64,000 nt of DNA, from NCBI RefSeq assembly GCF_900111455.1, contig NZ_FOIE01000010.1:1-64000 (forward strand), read 5' to 3'. The notes beneath the pieces were generated by a model. It ran no database searches. It was not told the origin of the DNA and saw only the letters and a list, made by a program, of their open reading frames with translations. Source of the stretch: Geodermatophilus poikilotrophus. GTDB lineage: Bacteria > Actinomycetota > Actinomycetes > Mycobacteriales > Geodermatophilaceae. The translations under genes and the position numbers were made by a program. Shown here one piece after another: positions 1-8,742 of the stretch (position 1 is its first letter; each line of letters begins with the position of its first letter).

Positions 1-98
1 GTAAGGCCCCCGCCCAGACCAGCGGGTTGATAGGCCGGAGGTGGAAGCACCGCGAGGTGTGGAGCTGACCGGTACTAACAGGCCGAGGGCTTGACCAC
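1..98 (+). rRNA. 23S ribosomal RNA, 3' end (partial)
   Basis: The first ~98 bases match the conserved 3' end of actinobacterial 23S rRNA, including the GGTACTAACAGGCCGAGGGC segment that closes domain VI and the terminal CTTGACCAC. The gene begins outside the window. A 5S rRNA gene follows about 125 bases downstream on the same strand, the usual 16S-23S-5S order. The exact 3' end is set by processing and is good to a few bases only. Confidence 0.93.
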
Positions 99-221
99 AC
101 GACCACAACGACCCCCACACCAGGTGTGCGGGGTGACGGTCGAAGAATCATGCGTAGCAAACAGCGTCCACTGTGCGGTTCTGAACGCACCAACCGGGAT
201 CCGGTCGGTCAGGTTCACAGT

Positions 222-340
222 GTTACGGCGGTCATGGCGAGAGGGAAACGCCCGGTCCCATTCCGAACCCGGAAGCTAAGCCTCTCAGCGCCGATGGTAC
301 TGCCCCGGGAACGGGGTGGGAGAGTAGGACACCGCCGGAC
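222..340 (+). rRNA. 5S ribosomal RNA
   Basis: About 119 bases with the classic 5S features: a 5' TTACGGCGGTCATGGCGA start, the CCCGGTCCCATTCCGAACCC loop region, AAGCTAAGCC, and a 3' end (ACACCGCCG) that pairs with the 5' GGCGGT to form helix I. It lies downstream of the 23S 3' end and upstream of a strong terminator, so it is the last gene of the rRNA operon. Ends are accurate to a few bases. Confidence 0.93.
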
Positions 341-350
341 AACCATTCCA

Positions 351-384
351 CGAAGGGCCCTCACCACTCGGTGAGGGCCCTTCG
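351..384 (+). terminator. rRNA operon terminator
   Basis: A perfect 15-bp inverted repeat (CGAAGGGCCCTCACC, loop ACTC, then its complement) ends at TTCGTG, about 10 bases after 5S. There is no long U tract, which is common in GC-rich actinobacteria. The 138 bases after it, up to 522, hold no recognisable feature. Confidence 0.88.
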
Positions 385-522
385 TGCACCCCCGACCAGA
401 AACCGGCCTCGCCCGTCCTCCTCGGCGGCCGGGCCGTCCTCGGATCGCCACGTGAGGTCAGGGCCGTAGCGCCATCGAGTTGCTCGGCCGCGTCAGTCCG
501 CAGCCGGCAGTCACCCGTCCTC

Positions 523-1371
523 GTGGCGAGCACGCTCCCGGACGCCGATGATGCTGAAGTGAGGCAGGGCGGGCGCCGGGACGACGACGTACCCGGGCGG
601 GCCCTGACCACGCGAGCGATCGTCATCGCGGCCGTGGTGGCACTCGTCTTCGGCGTCGCGGTGCTGACGGCGCTCCTGGTCTTCCTGGGCTCCGGCTCGA
701 GGTCGCAGACCGCTCGCCTGTCCGCCGTACGGACCGCCGGGACCATCGTCGTCGGGACGGGCGGCGTCTTCGCTCTCCTCCTGGCGGCCCGCCGGCAGCG
801 CTCGACCGAGCTCTCCTTGGCGCAGCAGGAGAGGGTCGCCAAGGCGGTCGCGTTCGACGCGGCGGAGAGAGGGGTCACGGAGCTGTACAGCAGCGCTGCC
901 GAGCAGCTCGGGAGCGACAAGGCCTCCGTCCGGCTTGCTGGGCTGTAGGCGCTGGAGCGGTTGGGTGAGGACCACCCACGACATCGGCAGGTCATCGTCG
1001 ACCTCGTCTGTGCCTACCTGCGCATGCCCTTCGAGGCGCGGGAGTCGACGACGGACGAGGGGAGTCGGCGGGCGACGCGGGAGGAACTGCACGTCCGCGT
1101 TGCGGCGCCCGCCGTCATCGAGGGGGAGGCGCGTTTCGACGACGTCCGCCTCCACGGTGAGGTGTCCTTCCACGGCGTGGTCGCTGCGTGCGTGCCGACC
1201 GGCAAGGAGCACGTGTGGCCCGCGGGGTGGCGATCGACAGCCAGCCCCACCACACCCCGACGGTTGACTCCCGAGCGCGCATCGCCGGACTCCACTGACG
1301 GACCACGGGTGCCCGGGTGGACGCAGCTGCGATCCCGCCTGCGCGAGCAGTGGGCGCTGGACCGTCAGTGA
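523..1371 (+). pseudogene. pentapeptide-repeat-type membrane protein, nonsense-interrupted
   Basis: One reading frame runs from the GTG at 523 to the TGA at 1369-1371 but is broken by TAG at 946-948. The upstream half has one membrane helix (about residues 31-55), an RRQRSTE segment and ..SDKASVRLAGL; the downstream half resumes with ALERLGEDHPRHRQ and ..VCAYLRMPF. In actinobacterial pentapeptide-repeat membrane proteins this junction reads VRLxGLYALERL, so TAC(Tyr) to TAG explains the stop. The repeat domain is also collapsed to a few degenerate units (EARFDDVRLHGEVSFHG), suggesting a further internal deletion. Two short proteins could be made from the pieces, but decay is the simpler reading. 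It follows the rRNA operon directly and overlaps the next remnant. Confidence 0.7.
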
Positions 1372-1661
1372 GGTCCCGCGCACGGACGGCTCGGCCTGCC
1401 ACCACCCAGCCGCTGGTGCACACCACCGTCGACCTCGGGCCGCGCGCGCCCGCCTGGTTGCCGCCGGTGGCGCCGGTGGCGTACGCACCCACCGTGCACC
1501 TCGCCGCCGGCACCCGGCCGCCCCGGCCGGTCGCCACGGGGCAGGACGCCGTCCGGCTCCCGCTGCCCGGCGGGTGGACGGCGACCGCGTGGCGTGCCGA
1601 GCTGCACCGGGTGACCAGCGCGCCGGCCGCCCGGACCGGGCCGGGGCAGGCGACGGCGTGA
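1317..1661 (+). pseudogene. 3' remnant of an unknown gene upstream of allB
   Basis: This open frame ends in a TGA that overlaps the allB start as GTGA, the arrangement of translationally coupled genes in this genome. Its C-terminal ~90 residues ([16 protein letters not shown].. onward) look protein-like, but the 5' part lies inside the tail of the pentapeptide pseudogene and has no credible start. I infer that it is the last part of a former purine-operon gene whose 5' end was lost. I do not recognise the family; no membrane segment or catalytic motif is visible. It could also be non-coding. Confidence 0.35.
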
Positions 1662-2971
1662 CGCTCGTGGTCCGCGCTCGCCGGGTGCTGCTCCCCGACG
1701 GCGGGCGGGCGGCCGCGGTGCACACCGCGGACGGCCGGATCACCGCGGTCACCGGCTTCGACGACGCGCCCGCCGGCGCGGTCACCCTCGCCGACGACGA
1801 GGTGCTGCTGCCGGGACTGGTCGACAGCCACGTGCACGTCAACGAGCCCGGGCGCACCGAGTGGGAGGGCTTCGCGACCGCGACCCGGGCGGCGGCGGCG
1901 GGCGGCGTCACCACCGTCGTGGACATGCCGCTGAACTCGATCCCGCCGACGACGAGCGTCGAGGCGCTGCACGTGAAGCGGCGGGCCGCCGAGGGGCAGG
2001 TCGCCGTCGACGTCGCCTTCTGGGGCGGAGTGGTCCCCGGCAACCTCGACCAGCTCCGGCCGCTGCACGACGCCGGCGTCGTCGGGTTCAAGTGCTTCCT
2101 GCTCGACTCGGGCGTTCCGGAGTTCCCACCGCTGGACGACGCCGACCTGCGCGCCGCGCTCACCGAGCTCGCCGGGGTGGACGCGCTGCTGATCGCCCAC
2201 GCAGAGGACGCCGACGTCATCGCCGCCGCGCCCCCGCCCGCGGGGGCCCGCTACCCGGCCTTCCTCGCCTCCCGGCCACCGGCCGCGGAGGAGACGGCGA
2301 TCGGCCGACTGGTGGCTGCCGCCCGCGACACCGGCGGGCGGGCGCACGTCGTCCACCTCGCCGACGCCGACGCGCTGCCCCTGCTGCGGAGGGCCCGGGT
2401 GGAGGGGGTGCGGGTCACCGTCGAGACCTGCCCGCACTACCTGACGTTCGCGGCGGAGGAGGTGCCGGACGGCGACACCGCGTTCAAGTGCTGCCCGCCG
2501 ATCCGGGAGTCCCGGCACCGGGAGGCGCTGTGGGCGGCGCTGGCCGACGGCGACGTCGACCTGGTGGTCAGCGACCACTCGCCGTGCACGCCCGAGCTCA
2601 AGCGGCTCGACGTCGGCGACTTCGGGCTGGCGTGGGGCGGGATCGCCTCGCTGCAGGTGGCGCTGCCGGCGGTGTGGACCGGGGCGCGGGCACGCGGACT
2701 GGACCTGTCGCAGGTCGCCCGCTGGATGTCGGCGGCCCCGGCGCGGCTGGCCGGGCTGCCGCAGAAGGGGGCGATCGCGGTCGGGCGGGACGCCGACCTG
2801 GTGGTGTTCGCGCCGGAGGAGCGGTGGCGGGTGGGGGAGCTGCTGCACCGGAACCCGGTCACGCCGTACGCGGGCCGGGAGCTGACCGGCGTCGTCCGCC
2901 GGACGTGGCTGCGCGGCGAGGAGACCGACGGGACCCCCCGCGGCCGCCTGCTCGGCCGGGGAGGCCGCTGA
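1658..2971 (+). CDS. allB: allantoinase
   Basis: Hydrolyses allantoin to allantoate in cytosolic purine/urate breakdown. The 437-residue amidohydrolase carries the metal-site series in order: HVH (H58, H60), GFKCFL with the lysine (about K145) that is carboxylated in this family, AHAED (H181), VVHLAD (H233) and SDHSPC (D306). The length is normal for AllB. The GTG at 1658 overlaps the preceding TGA as GTGA and gives the N-terminus [12 protein letters not shown] typical of the family; a further upstream start at 1574 would add a non-homologous arginine-rich stretch. Allantoicase follows 99 bases downstream and supplies the next pathway step. Dihydropyrimidinase/hydantoinase is the alternative, made less likely by that neighbour. 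Confidence 0.93.
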   Translation: MTLVVRARRVLLPDGGRAAAVHTADGRITAVTGFDDAPAGAVTLADDEVLLPGLVDSHVHVNEPGRTEWEGFATATRAAAAGGVTTVVDMPLNSIPPTTSVEALHVKRRAAEGQVAVDVAFWGGVVPGNLDQLRPLHDAGVVGFKCFLLDSGVPEFPPLDDADLRAALTELAGVDALLIAHAEDADVIAAAPPPAGARYPAFLASRPPAAEETAIGRLVAAARDTGGRAHVVHLADADALPLLRRARVEGVRVTVETCPHYLTFAAEEVPDGDTAFKCCPPIRESRHREALWAALADGDVDLVVSDHSPCTPELKRLDVGDFGLAWGGIASLQVALPAVWTGARARGLDLSQVARWMSAAPARLAGLPQKGAIAVGRDADLVVFAPEERWRVGELLHRNPVTPYAGRELTGVVRRTWLRGEETDGTPRGRLLGRGGR

Positions 2972-3070
2972 GGAAGGCGGTGACCCCTGCACGGTCCACG
3001 GACCCCGGCTGCCCTGCCCACCCGTGCCAGAGTGACCCCGCGCCACCCTGCGACCCCGGCGAGGAGCCCG

Positions 3071-4222
3071 ATGAGCGACCCCACCCGACTGCCCGACCTG
3101 GCCGGCCGCGCGCTCGGCGGGGCGGTGCTCGCGGCGAACGACGAGTCCTTCGCCGCGAAGGAGAACCTCGTGCTGCCGCACCCGCCGCAGGCGCTGCCCG
3201 GCTTCGGCCACCGCGGCAAGGAGTACGACGGCTGGGAGACCCGGCGCCGCCGCTCCCCGGGGTCGGACTGGGCGATCGTGCGGCTCGGCGTGCCGGGCGT
3301 CGTCGCGGCGGTCGTCGTCGACACCGCGCACTTCACCGGCAACCACCCGTCGCGAGCGTCGGTGGAGTGCACCGCCGTCGAGGGCCACCCCACCGTCGCC
3401 GAGCTGGAGCGCGCCGACTGGCAGCCGCTGGTGCCGCTGTCGGACCTCGCCGGGGACAGCGCCAACACCTTCCCGGTCGACTCGACCAGGCGGGTCACCC
3501 ACGTGCGGCTGACCATCTCCCCCGACGGCGGCGTGGCGCGGCTGCGGGTGCACGGCACCGCGGTGCCCGACCCGCGCCTGGTCGACGCCGGCCCGTTCGA
3601 CCTCGCCGCCCTGGAGAACGGCGGGCGGGTGACCGGCGTGAGCGACGAGTTCTACGGCCGCCCGGTGCAGCTGGTGTCCCCCGGTCCGGCCCGGTCGATG
3701 GGGGAGGGCTGGGAGACCCGGCGCCGGCGCGGCGAGGGCAACGACTGGGTGGAGCTCGCCCTGGCCTGCGAGGGCGTCGTCACCCTGGCCGAGCTGGACA
3801 CCTCCTGGTTTCTCGGCAACGCGCCCGGGTCGGCGTCCCTCACCGGCAGCGGCCCGGACGGCGAGGTCGTCGTCCTGCCCCGGACCCGGCTGCAGCCCGA
3901 CACCCGGCACCGCTTCGTCCTCGGCGGCGGGCCGGCGGTGGACCGGGTGCGGCTGGACGTCCTCCCCGACGGCGGCATGGCCCGGCTCCGGCTGTGGGGC
4001 CGGCCGACCGCCGCCGGCCGCGAGGCGCTGGGACGGCGCTGGTTCGACGCGCTGCCCGACGTCCAGGCGCTGGAGGTCTTGCAGTCGGCGGGGGTGGCGC
4101 CGGCCGAGGCCGGCCGGCTGGTCGGTGCCCGCCCGCTCGGCGCGGACCTGCCCCCGGCGGTGGCCCGGCTGGTCCTCGGCCGGGAGAGCGGAACGGTCCA
4201 GGGCGCGGGGGGACGTGGCTAG
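3071..4222 (+). CDS. alc: allantoicase
   Basis: Converts allantoate to ureidoglycolate plus urea, the step after AllB. The 383-residue protein shows the internal duplication typical of allantoicases: GWETRRRRSPGSDWA near residue 55 and GWETRRRRGEGNDWV near residue 214, each starting a jelly-roll half, and the paired SPDGGVARLRVHG and LPDGGMARLRLWG strands. ATG 3071 is preceded by GGCGAGGAG at good spacing and gives MSDPTRLPDLAGRAL; the in-frame start at 3032 has no ribosome site. It probably shares a transcript with allB. Its stop codon TAG overlaps the -10 element of the next gene. Confidence 0.93.
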   Translation: MSDPTRLPDLAGRALGGAVLAANDESFAAKENLVLPHPPQALPGFGHRGKEYDGWETRRRRSPGSDWAIVRLGVPGVVAAVVVDTAHFTGNHPSRASVECTAVEGHPTVAELERADWQPLVPLSDLAGDSANTFPVDSTRRVTHVRLTISPDGGVARLRVHGTAVPDPRLVDAGPFDLAALENGGRVTGVSDEFYGRPVQLVSPGPARSMGEGWETRRRRGEGNDWVELALACEGVVTLAELDTSWFLGNAPGSASLTGSGPDGEVVVLPRTRLQPDTRHRFVLGGGPAVDRVRLDVLPDGGMARLRLWGRPTAAGREALGRRWFDALPDVQALEVLQSAGVAPAEAGRLVGARPLGADLPPAVARLVLGRESGTVQGAGGRG

Positions 4223-4232
4223 GGTCGGCCGC

Positions 4233-4529
4233 GTGCCACCTCGCCGTCTCCCGGTGCTCGCCGTCGTCCCCGTCCTGGCCCTCGGCCTGAGCGCGTGCGG
4301 CTCGTCGATCGGGGAGGACGAGCTGGAGAGCCAGGTGGCCGGCACGCTGGAGTCCCGGTTCGGCGTGGCGGCCGGCGTCTCCTGCCCCGGCGACCTCGAG
4401 GCCGAGGTGGACGCGACCACCGAGTGCACCGCCACCGACATCGGCACCGGTGAGGAGGTCGTGCTGCGGATCACCGTGACCTCGGTCGAGGACGACACCG
4501 CCGAGTTCGACATCGCGCCGGTCGACTGA
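4233..4529 (+). CDS. DUF4333 lipoprotein
   Basis: A 98-residue secreted lipoprotein: basic VPPRRLPV, a hydrophobic stretch, then the lipobox LSAC about 18 residues in, followed by a ~75-residue domain with two cysteines (SCPGDLE.. and TECTA) that matches DUF4333, a family common in actinobacteria and of unknown function. GTG 4233 lies 7 bases after TAGGGT (4220-4225), so a leaderless mRNA is likely; an in-frame GTG at 4215 with GGGGGGA upstream is the alternative. The -10 begins inside the allantoicase stop codon, suggesting independent transcription from within the purine operon. No role in purine breakdown is implied. Confidence 0.82.
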   Translation: MPPRRLPVLAVVPVLALGLSACGSSIGEDELESQVAGTLESRFGVAAGVSCPGDLEAEVDATTECTATDIGTGEEVVLRITVTSVEDDTAEFDIAPVD

Positions 4530-4574
4530 GCCGCCGTTCCACCGCCGTCACCTGGGGTGGGCAGGATGCGGTGC

Positions 4575-5942
4575 GTGAGGACCACCGCTGATCTGCTGGT
4601 GCACGACGCCGAGCTGCTGGCCACCGTCGACGACGCCCGACGCGAGATCCCGGGCGGCTGGGTGGCGGTCACCGACGGGGTGGTGACCGGGGTGGGCGGC
4701 CCGGGCGACCCCGCACCGGCCGCCGTCCGGCGGGTCGACGCGCGCGGCTGCCTGGTGACGCCGGGGCTGGTGAACACCCACCACCACCTGTACCAGAACC
4801 TCACCCGTGCCTTCGCCCCCGCGCTGACCGGCGGCCTGTTCGAGTGGCTGGTCACCCTCTACCCGCTGTGGGCGCGGCTGGACGAGGAGGCCGCCTTCGT
4901 CAGCGCCTACGTCGGGCTCACCGAGCTGGCGCTGTCGGGCTGCACCACCTCGACGGACCACCTCTACGTGCACCCACGCGGCGGTGGCGACCTGGTCTCC
5001 GCGGAGATCGCCGCCGCCCGCGAGCTCGGCGTGCGCTTCTCCCCGACCCGGGGCTCGATGTCGCTGTCGGTGGAGGACGGCGGCCTGCCCCCGGTCTCCG
5101 TCGTGCAGGACGAGGACGACATCCTCGCCGACTCCGAGCGCCTGGTGGCCGCCCACCACGACCGCTCGCCGCACGCGATGACCCGCATCGCGCTCGCGCC
5201 CTGCTCGCCGTTCAGCGTCTCGCCGGCCCTCATGCGCCGCACCGCGGAGCTCGCCGAGGACCTCGACGTCCGGCTGCACACGCACCTGTGCGAGACGCGG
5301 GACGAGGACGCCTTCTGCCTGGCCACCTTCGGCCGCCGCCCGGTCGACCACCTCGCCGACGTCGGCTGGCTGTCCGACCGGGTGTGGCTGGCGCACGTGG
5401 TGTGGCCCTCGGCCGACGAGGTGGCCCGGCTGGGCGCGGCGCGGGTCGGTGCGGCGCACTGCCCGTCGTCCAACATGGTGCTGGGCAGCGGGCTGGCGCC
5501 GGTGGCCGAGCTGCGCGCGGCCGGGGCGCCGGTCGGGCTCGGCGTGGACGGGTCGTCGTCGGCGGACTCCGCGTCGCTGTGGTTGGAGGCCCGGACGGCG
5601 ATGCTGCAGGGCAAGCTGCGGCACGGCGCGGGCGCGATGTCGGCCCGCCACGCGCTGGAGATGGCCACCCGCGGCGGCGCGGCCTGCCTCGGGCGCACCG
5701 GTGGGATCGGCGAGCTGTCGGTGGGCGCGTGCGGGGACCTCGCCGTCTGGTCGCTGGAGGGCCCGGCCTTCGCCGGCGCGCTGTCGGACCCGGTGGAGGC
5801 GTGGCTGCGCTGCGGCCCGGTCGCCGCACGGCACACCGTGGTCGCCGGGCGGTTCGTGGTCGAGGACGGCGTCCCCGTGCACCCCGGGCTGGACGAGCAG
5901 CTCGCCGTCCACCGCCGGGTGTCGGCGCGCCTGCAGGCCTAG
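4575..5942 (+). CDS. 8-oxoguanine deaminase (TRZ/ATZ amidohydrolase)
   Basis: A ~455-residue metal-dependent amidohydrolase with THHHLYQN (metal HxH near residue 70), GCTTSTDHLY, HTHLCET (about H235), a third His in LAHVVWPS (about H275) and GVDGSSSADS (metal Asp near 325). The last two motifs and the overall length match the 8-oxoguanine deaminase branch of the guanine/cytosine deaminase superfamily. It would turn 8-oxoguanine into urate, feeding the allB-alc pathway next to it. Starts at 4557, 4566 and 4575 are all in frame; 4575 has AGGA eight bases upstream and gives VRTTADLLVHDAELL. Its TAG shares a CTAG with the stop of the convergent egtE. Guanine deaminase is the main alternative. Confidence 0.85.
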   Translation: MRTTADLLVHDAELLATVDDARREIPGGWVAVTDGVVTGVGGPGDPAPAAVRRVDARGCLVTPGLVNTHHHLYQNLTRAFAPALTGGLFEWLVTLYPLWARLDEEAAFVSAYVGLTELALSGCTTSTDHLYVHPRGGGDLVSAEIAAARELGVRFSPTRGSMSLSVEDGGLPPVSVVQDEDDILADSERLVAAHHDRSPHAMTRIALAPCSPFSVSPALMRRTAELAEDLDVRLHTHLCETRDEDAFCLATFGRRPVDHLADVGWLSDRVWLAHVVWPSADEVARLGAARVGAAHCPSSNMVLGSGLAPVAELRAAGAPVGLGVDGSSSADSASLWLEARTAMLQGKLRHGAGAMSARHALEMATRGGAACLGRTGGIGELSVGACGDLAVWSLEGPAFAGALSDPVEAWLRCGPVAARHTVVAGRFVVEDGVPVHPGLDEQLAVHRRVSARLQA

Positions 5943-7069
5943 AGGGCGGCGGCGAGGGCCTCGAGGTCGTCGACCGTGGCGTCCAGGTGCGGCGAGACGC
6001 GCAGCACCGGCCCGGTCATCTCGCCCGGCGCCCGCTGCGTCCCGATCGCGGTGGTGACGATGCCCTGCTCGGTCAGCAGCCGGGCCCGGGTGGTGACGAC
6101 GTCGACGCCGTCCGGCGGGTGCAGCGTCGTGGTGGCGGTCGGCTCGTCGAGCGGCTCGACCACCCGCCAGCCGGCGGCGCCGTCGAGCACCTCGCGGCCG
6201 ACTCGCCCGAGCGCGGCCAGCCGCTCGCGCACGCGGAGCGGCCCGACGGCGAGGTGCTCGCCGACGGCCAGCACCAGCCCCACCCGGCCGGCCACGTGCG
6301 CCTCCCCGGACTCGAAGGCGCGCAGCGGCGGGACGTCGTCCGGCGCGGTCAGCAGCGGCGTGAGCTCGGCGGCGACCGCGGGCCGGACGCACAGCACGCC
6401 CACCCCGCGCGGCCCGGCCAGCCACTTGCGGGACGTCGAGTAGACGACGTCGGCGCCGAGGTCGGTGTCGACGTGCCCCAGCGACTGGGCGGCGTCGAGC
6501 ACCAGCGGCACCCCCGCCTCCCGGCAGAGGACGGCGACCTCGGCGGCCGGCTGCACGGTGCCGCGGTGGCTGGCGATGTGCGTCAGGTGCACCGCGCGCG
6601 GCGGGTCGGTCGCCAGCAGCCGGGCCACGCCGTCGAGGTCGGCCCGCCCGAGGTCGTCCACCGGCAGCGCCTCGACCATCAGCCCCGCGGCGCGCAGCTG
6701 GGCGGCGTTCGGGGCGTACTCGCCGGGCAGGCAGGCCACCCGCGTCCCGGGCGGCAGCCGCCACCCGCCGAGCAGGGCGGCCAGCGCGGCCTGCGCGGAC
6801 TCGACGAACACGACGTCCGCGGCGGCCATCCCGACCAGCCCGCCGATCACCGACCGGCCCTGCTGCAGCAGGTCCTCGGCGGTCGCCTCGGCCACGTAGC
6901 CGCCCAACTCCGCCTCGTGCCGGGCGTGGTGGGCGACGGCTTCCAGCACCCGGTGGCTCTGCCGGCTGCACGCGGCGCTGTCCAGGTGCCGGCCCGCCGG
7001 ACGGGGCCGGGCCGAGCGCCACGCGGCGCCGAGGTCCTCGTGGACGAGGGCGGGATGGAGCGTCGTCAC
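5939..7069 (-). CDS. egtE: ergothioneine biosynthesis PLP lyase EgtE
   Basis: A class-V aminotransferase-fold enzyme of 376 residues. The N-terminal pattern LDSAACSRQS..HARHEAELGGYVAE, the THIASHRGTVQP segment and YSTSRKWLAGPRGVGVL with the PLP lysine (about K215) resemble mycobacterial EgtE, which cleaves hercynylcysteine sulfoxide to ergothioneine. The other egt genes lie upstream on the same strand, separated by a sigma/anti-sigma pair, supporting the call over a generic cysteine desulfurase-like protein. GTG 7069 is 6 bases after TAGCGT (7081-7076), a leaderless start, and a hairpin at 7090-7140 separates it from the anti-sigma gene. So egtE likely has its own promoter. Confidence 0.85.
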   Translation of the reverse strand: MTTLHPALVHEDLGAAWRSARPRPAGRHLDSAACSRQSHRVLEAVAHHARHEAELGGYVAEATAEDLLQQGRSVIGGLVGMAAADVVFVESAQAALAALLGGWRLPPGTRVACLPGEYAPNAAQLRAAGLMVEALPVDDLGRADLDGVARLLATDPPRAVHLTHIASHRGTVQPAAEVAVLCREAGVPLVLDAAQSLGHVDTDLGADVVYSTSRKWLAGPRGVGVLCVRPAVAAELTPLLTAPDDVPPLRAFESGEAHVAGRVGLVLAVGEHLAVGPLRVRERLAALGRVGREVLDGAAGWRVVEPLDEPTATTTLHPPDGVDVVTTRARLLTEQGIVTTAIGTQRAPGEMTGPVLRVSPHLDATVDDLEALAAAL

Positions 7070-7089
7070 GCCCCCACGCTAGAAGAAGA

Positions 7090-7140
7090 CCCTCCTGCTC
7101 CCCACCGCTCGCAGGCTCGCGGCGGGTCCCGGCAGGAGGG
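7090..7140. terminator. hairpin between anti-sigma gene and egtE
   Basis: Arms CCCTCCTGC and GCAGGAGGG enclose a second nested inverted repeat (CCCACCGC / GCGGCGGG) around the core CTCGCAGGCT. It lies right after the anti-sigma stop codon and just upstream of the egtE -10. It belongs to a hairpin family seen at several other gene ends in the window. Confidence 0.65.
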
Positions 7141-7143
7141 CCG

Positions 7144-7944
7144 TCAGGTCAACCGGCCGCGGGCGACCGAGACCCCGGAGTGCCGCGGGTCGCCGTCCAG
7201 CTGCTCCACCGAGACGTCGACGACCGGGAACTCGGTGAGGTCGACGCCGGGCGGGACCTCCAGGGTGACCTCGCCGCCACCTCGGACGATGCCGAGCGAG
7301 TACATGTCCTGGACCGCCTCGTCGATCAGCCAGACCTCGAGGAAGCCGTCGTCCGGGTCGGCGGCCGACAGGTCGAGCTCCAGCGCCCGGGAGCCGTCGT
7401 CCCGCTCCACCACCCGGGCCTCCCCCGAGGCGCCGCTGTCGCCGAGGGGGTCCAGTGCGGCGGCGGCCACGGCCAGCTCGTCGTCGCTCCCCGTGCCGAG
7501 GGCCACCGCGCCGGCGCCGATGCCGACGCCCACGACCAGGGACGCCGCGGCGGCGAGCAGCAGCCGGGAGCGGCGGGTCCGCAGCGGCACCACGGCTGCC
7601 GGGGCGGGCCCGGGTGCCGCAGCCGGCGGGGCAGGGGGGACGGCGGCCGGGGGAGCAGGCGGGACGGCGACCGCCGGAGGCGGAGCGGCAGCGGCGAGCG
7701 CCTCCGCGCGGGGCGCCGCGGTGACCCCGGTGGCGGCGGCGATCCCCGCCCAGACGTTCGGCGGCGGGAGCACGGCGGCGCCCGGCGCCGCCAGCTGGGG
7801 GACGGCGAGCAGCTCGACCCCGCGGCGCAGCGAGGCCAGCTCCTCGCGGCACTGCGCGCAGGACTCCAGGTGGGCGGCGTCGTCGGCGGGCAGCGGCTCG
7901 CGCAGCGCCGCCAGGGCCAGCTGCTCAGGCGTGCAGTGCCGCAC
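7144..7944 (-). CDS. anti-sigma factor, zinc-binding (RskA-like)
   Basis: A 266-residue single-pass membrane protein. The N-terminal zinc anti-sigma motif is H25-x3-C29-x2-C32 (HLESCAQC). A Pro/Ala-rich linker (about residues 85-120) leads to one membrane helix at 127-149, then an extracytoplasmic domain with the FLEVWLIDE.. pattern of the RskA C-terminal domain. The GTG start overlaps the end of the sigma gene by 20 bases, indicating coupling and strongly suggesting that it holds that sigma factor inactive until a signal, usually redox or envelope stress in this family. Placement inside the ergothioneine cluster suggests a redox link, which is inference. Confidence 0.88.
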   Translation of the reverse strand: MRHCTPEQLALAALREPLPADDAAHLESCAQCREELASLRRGVELLAVPQLAAPGAAVLPPPNVWAGIAAATGVTAAPRAEALAAAAPPPAVAVPPAPPAAVPPAPPAAAPGPAPAAVVPLRTRRSRLLLAAAASLVVGVGIGAGAVALGTGSDDELAVAAAALDPLGDSGASGEARVVERDDGSRALELDLSAADPDDGFLEVWLIDEAVQDMYSLGIVRGGGEVTLEVPPGVDLTEFPVVDVSVEQLDGDPRHSGVSVARGRLT

Positions 7945-8518
7945 CGTCCACCTCCAACCGTGACCTCAGGCGTTCGAGGGTGCGCCGGATGTGGGACTTC
8001 ACCGTGCCGAGGGGCAGGCCGGTGCGGTCGGCGATCTGGGTGTGCGTGAGGTCCTCGAAGAAGGCCAGCTCGATGATGCCCCGCTGCGGCTGGCCCAGTT
8101 GCTCCAGCTCGCCGAGTAGCAGCACCCGGTCGGCGACGGCGTTGTCGACCTGCGGGCCCGTGCTCTCCGGCGCCGAGCGGGCCTCGGTGATCGCGGCCTC
8201 GGCGGCGCGGCGCTGCCGGTCGCGGCGGGCCCAGGTGTCGGCGATCTTGTGCCGGCAGACGCCGACCAGCCAGGCCGGCAGCGGACCCTGTTCGGGGCGG
8301 TACCCGGTGCGGCCGGTCCAGGCCGAGACGAACACCTGCTGGGTGACGTCCTCGGCGTCCGGGCCCGGTCCGAAGGCGCGCACCGCCATCCCGTGGATCT
8401 GCCCGGCGAAGCGCTCGTAGGCCCAGGCCAACGCCTGCTCGTCACCGGCGGCGAACCGGCGACCGACCTCGGCGTCGTCGGGCACGGGATCCCGCATCCC
8501 TTCGACGTCCGAGGCCAC
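7925..8518 (-). CDS. ECF RNA polymerase sigma factor (SigK/SigL-like)
   Basis: A 197-residue ECF sigma factor. Region 2 carries GPDAEDVTQQVFVSAW and GPLPAWLVGVCRHKIAD; region 4 carries ELAFFEDLTHTQIADRTG and LPLGTVKSHIRR, the helix-turn-helix for -35 recognition. GTG 8518 is 7 bases downstream of TAGGGT (8531-8526), a leaderless start; an in-frame GTG at 8560 would add 14 residues, and ATG 8497 would shorten it. It partners the overlapping anti-sigma gene. The pair sits between egtD and egtE. Targets are not visible from sequence. Confidence 0.9.
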   Translation of the reverse strand: MASDVEGMRDPVPDDAEVGRRFAAGDEQALAWAYERFAGQIHGMAVRAFGPGPDAEDVTQQVFVSAWTGRTGYRPEQGPLPAWLVGVCRHKIADTWARRDRQRRAAEAAITEARSAPESTGPQVDNAVADRVLLLGELEQLGQPQRGIIELAFFEDLTHTQIADRTGLPLGTVKSHIRRTLERLRSRLEVDGAALHA

Positions 8519-8742
8519 CCGCCCGACCCTAGCCGTGCCGCGCTCCAGCAGCCCCGTCACCGCACCGGCTCCGGGACGGCCACGACGTCCTCGCGGGAGC
8601 GGGTCATGGGGGGTCCTCCGGTCGTCGGCCGGTCGTGCCTGGCACCCCTCCTTCCGGGGACGACGCCGCCCCGGATGCAGCGACCCGGCGTCACCGGCTG
8701 CTCGCCACCGCCTCGCGGGCGCTGCACGCGACGATCGTGGTG

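Noticed and set aside
1-522. Protein-coding frames in the rRNA region (for example 91-279, 126-374)
   Set aside because: They overlap 23S/5S rRNA and the terminator and have no ribosome site or homology.
1115-4855. A 1246-codon open frame on the minus strand
   Set aside because: It is antisense to allantoinase and allantoicase, is arginine- and alanine-rich without any family motif, and arises from the strong third-position GC bias of the real genes.
4844-7963. A 1039-codon plus-strand frame across the deaminase, egtE and anti-sigma genes
   Set aside because: Low-complexity RRGPRG-type composition; the overlapped genes have clear conserved motifs in other frames.
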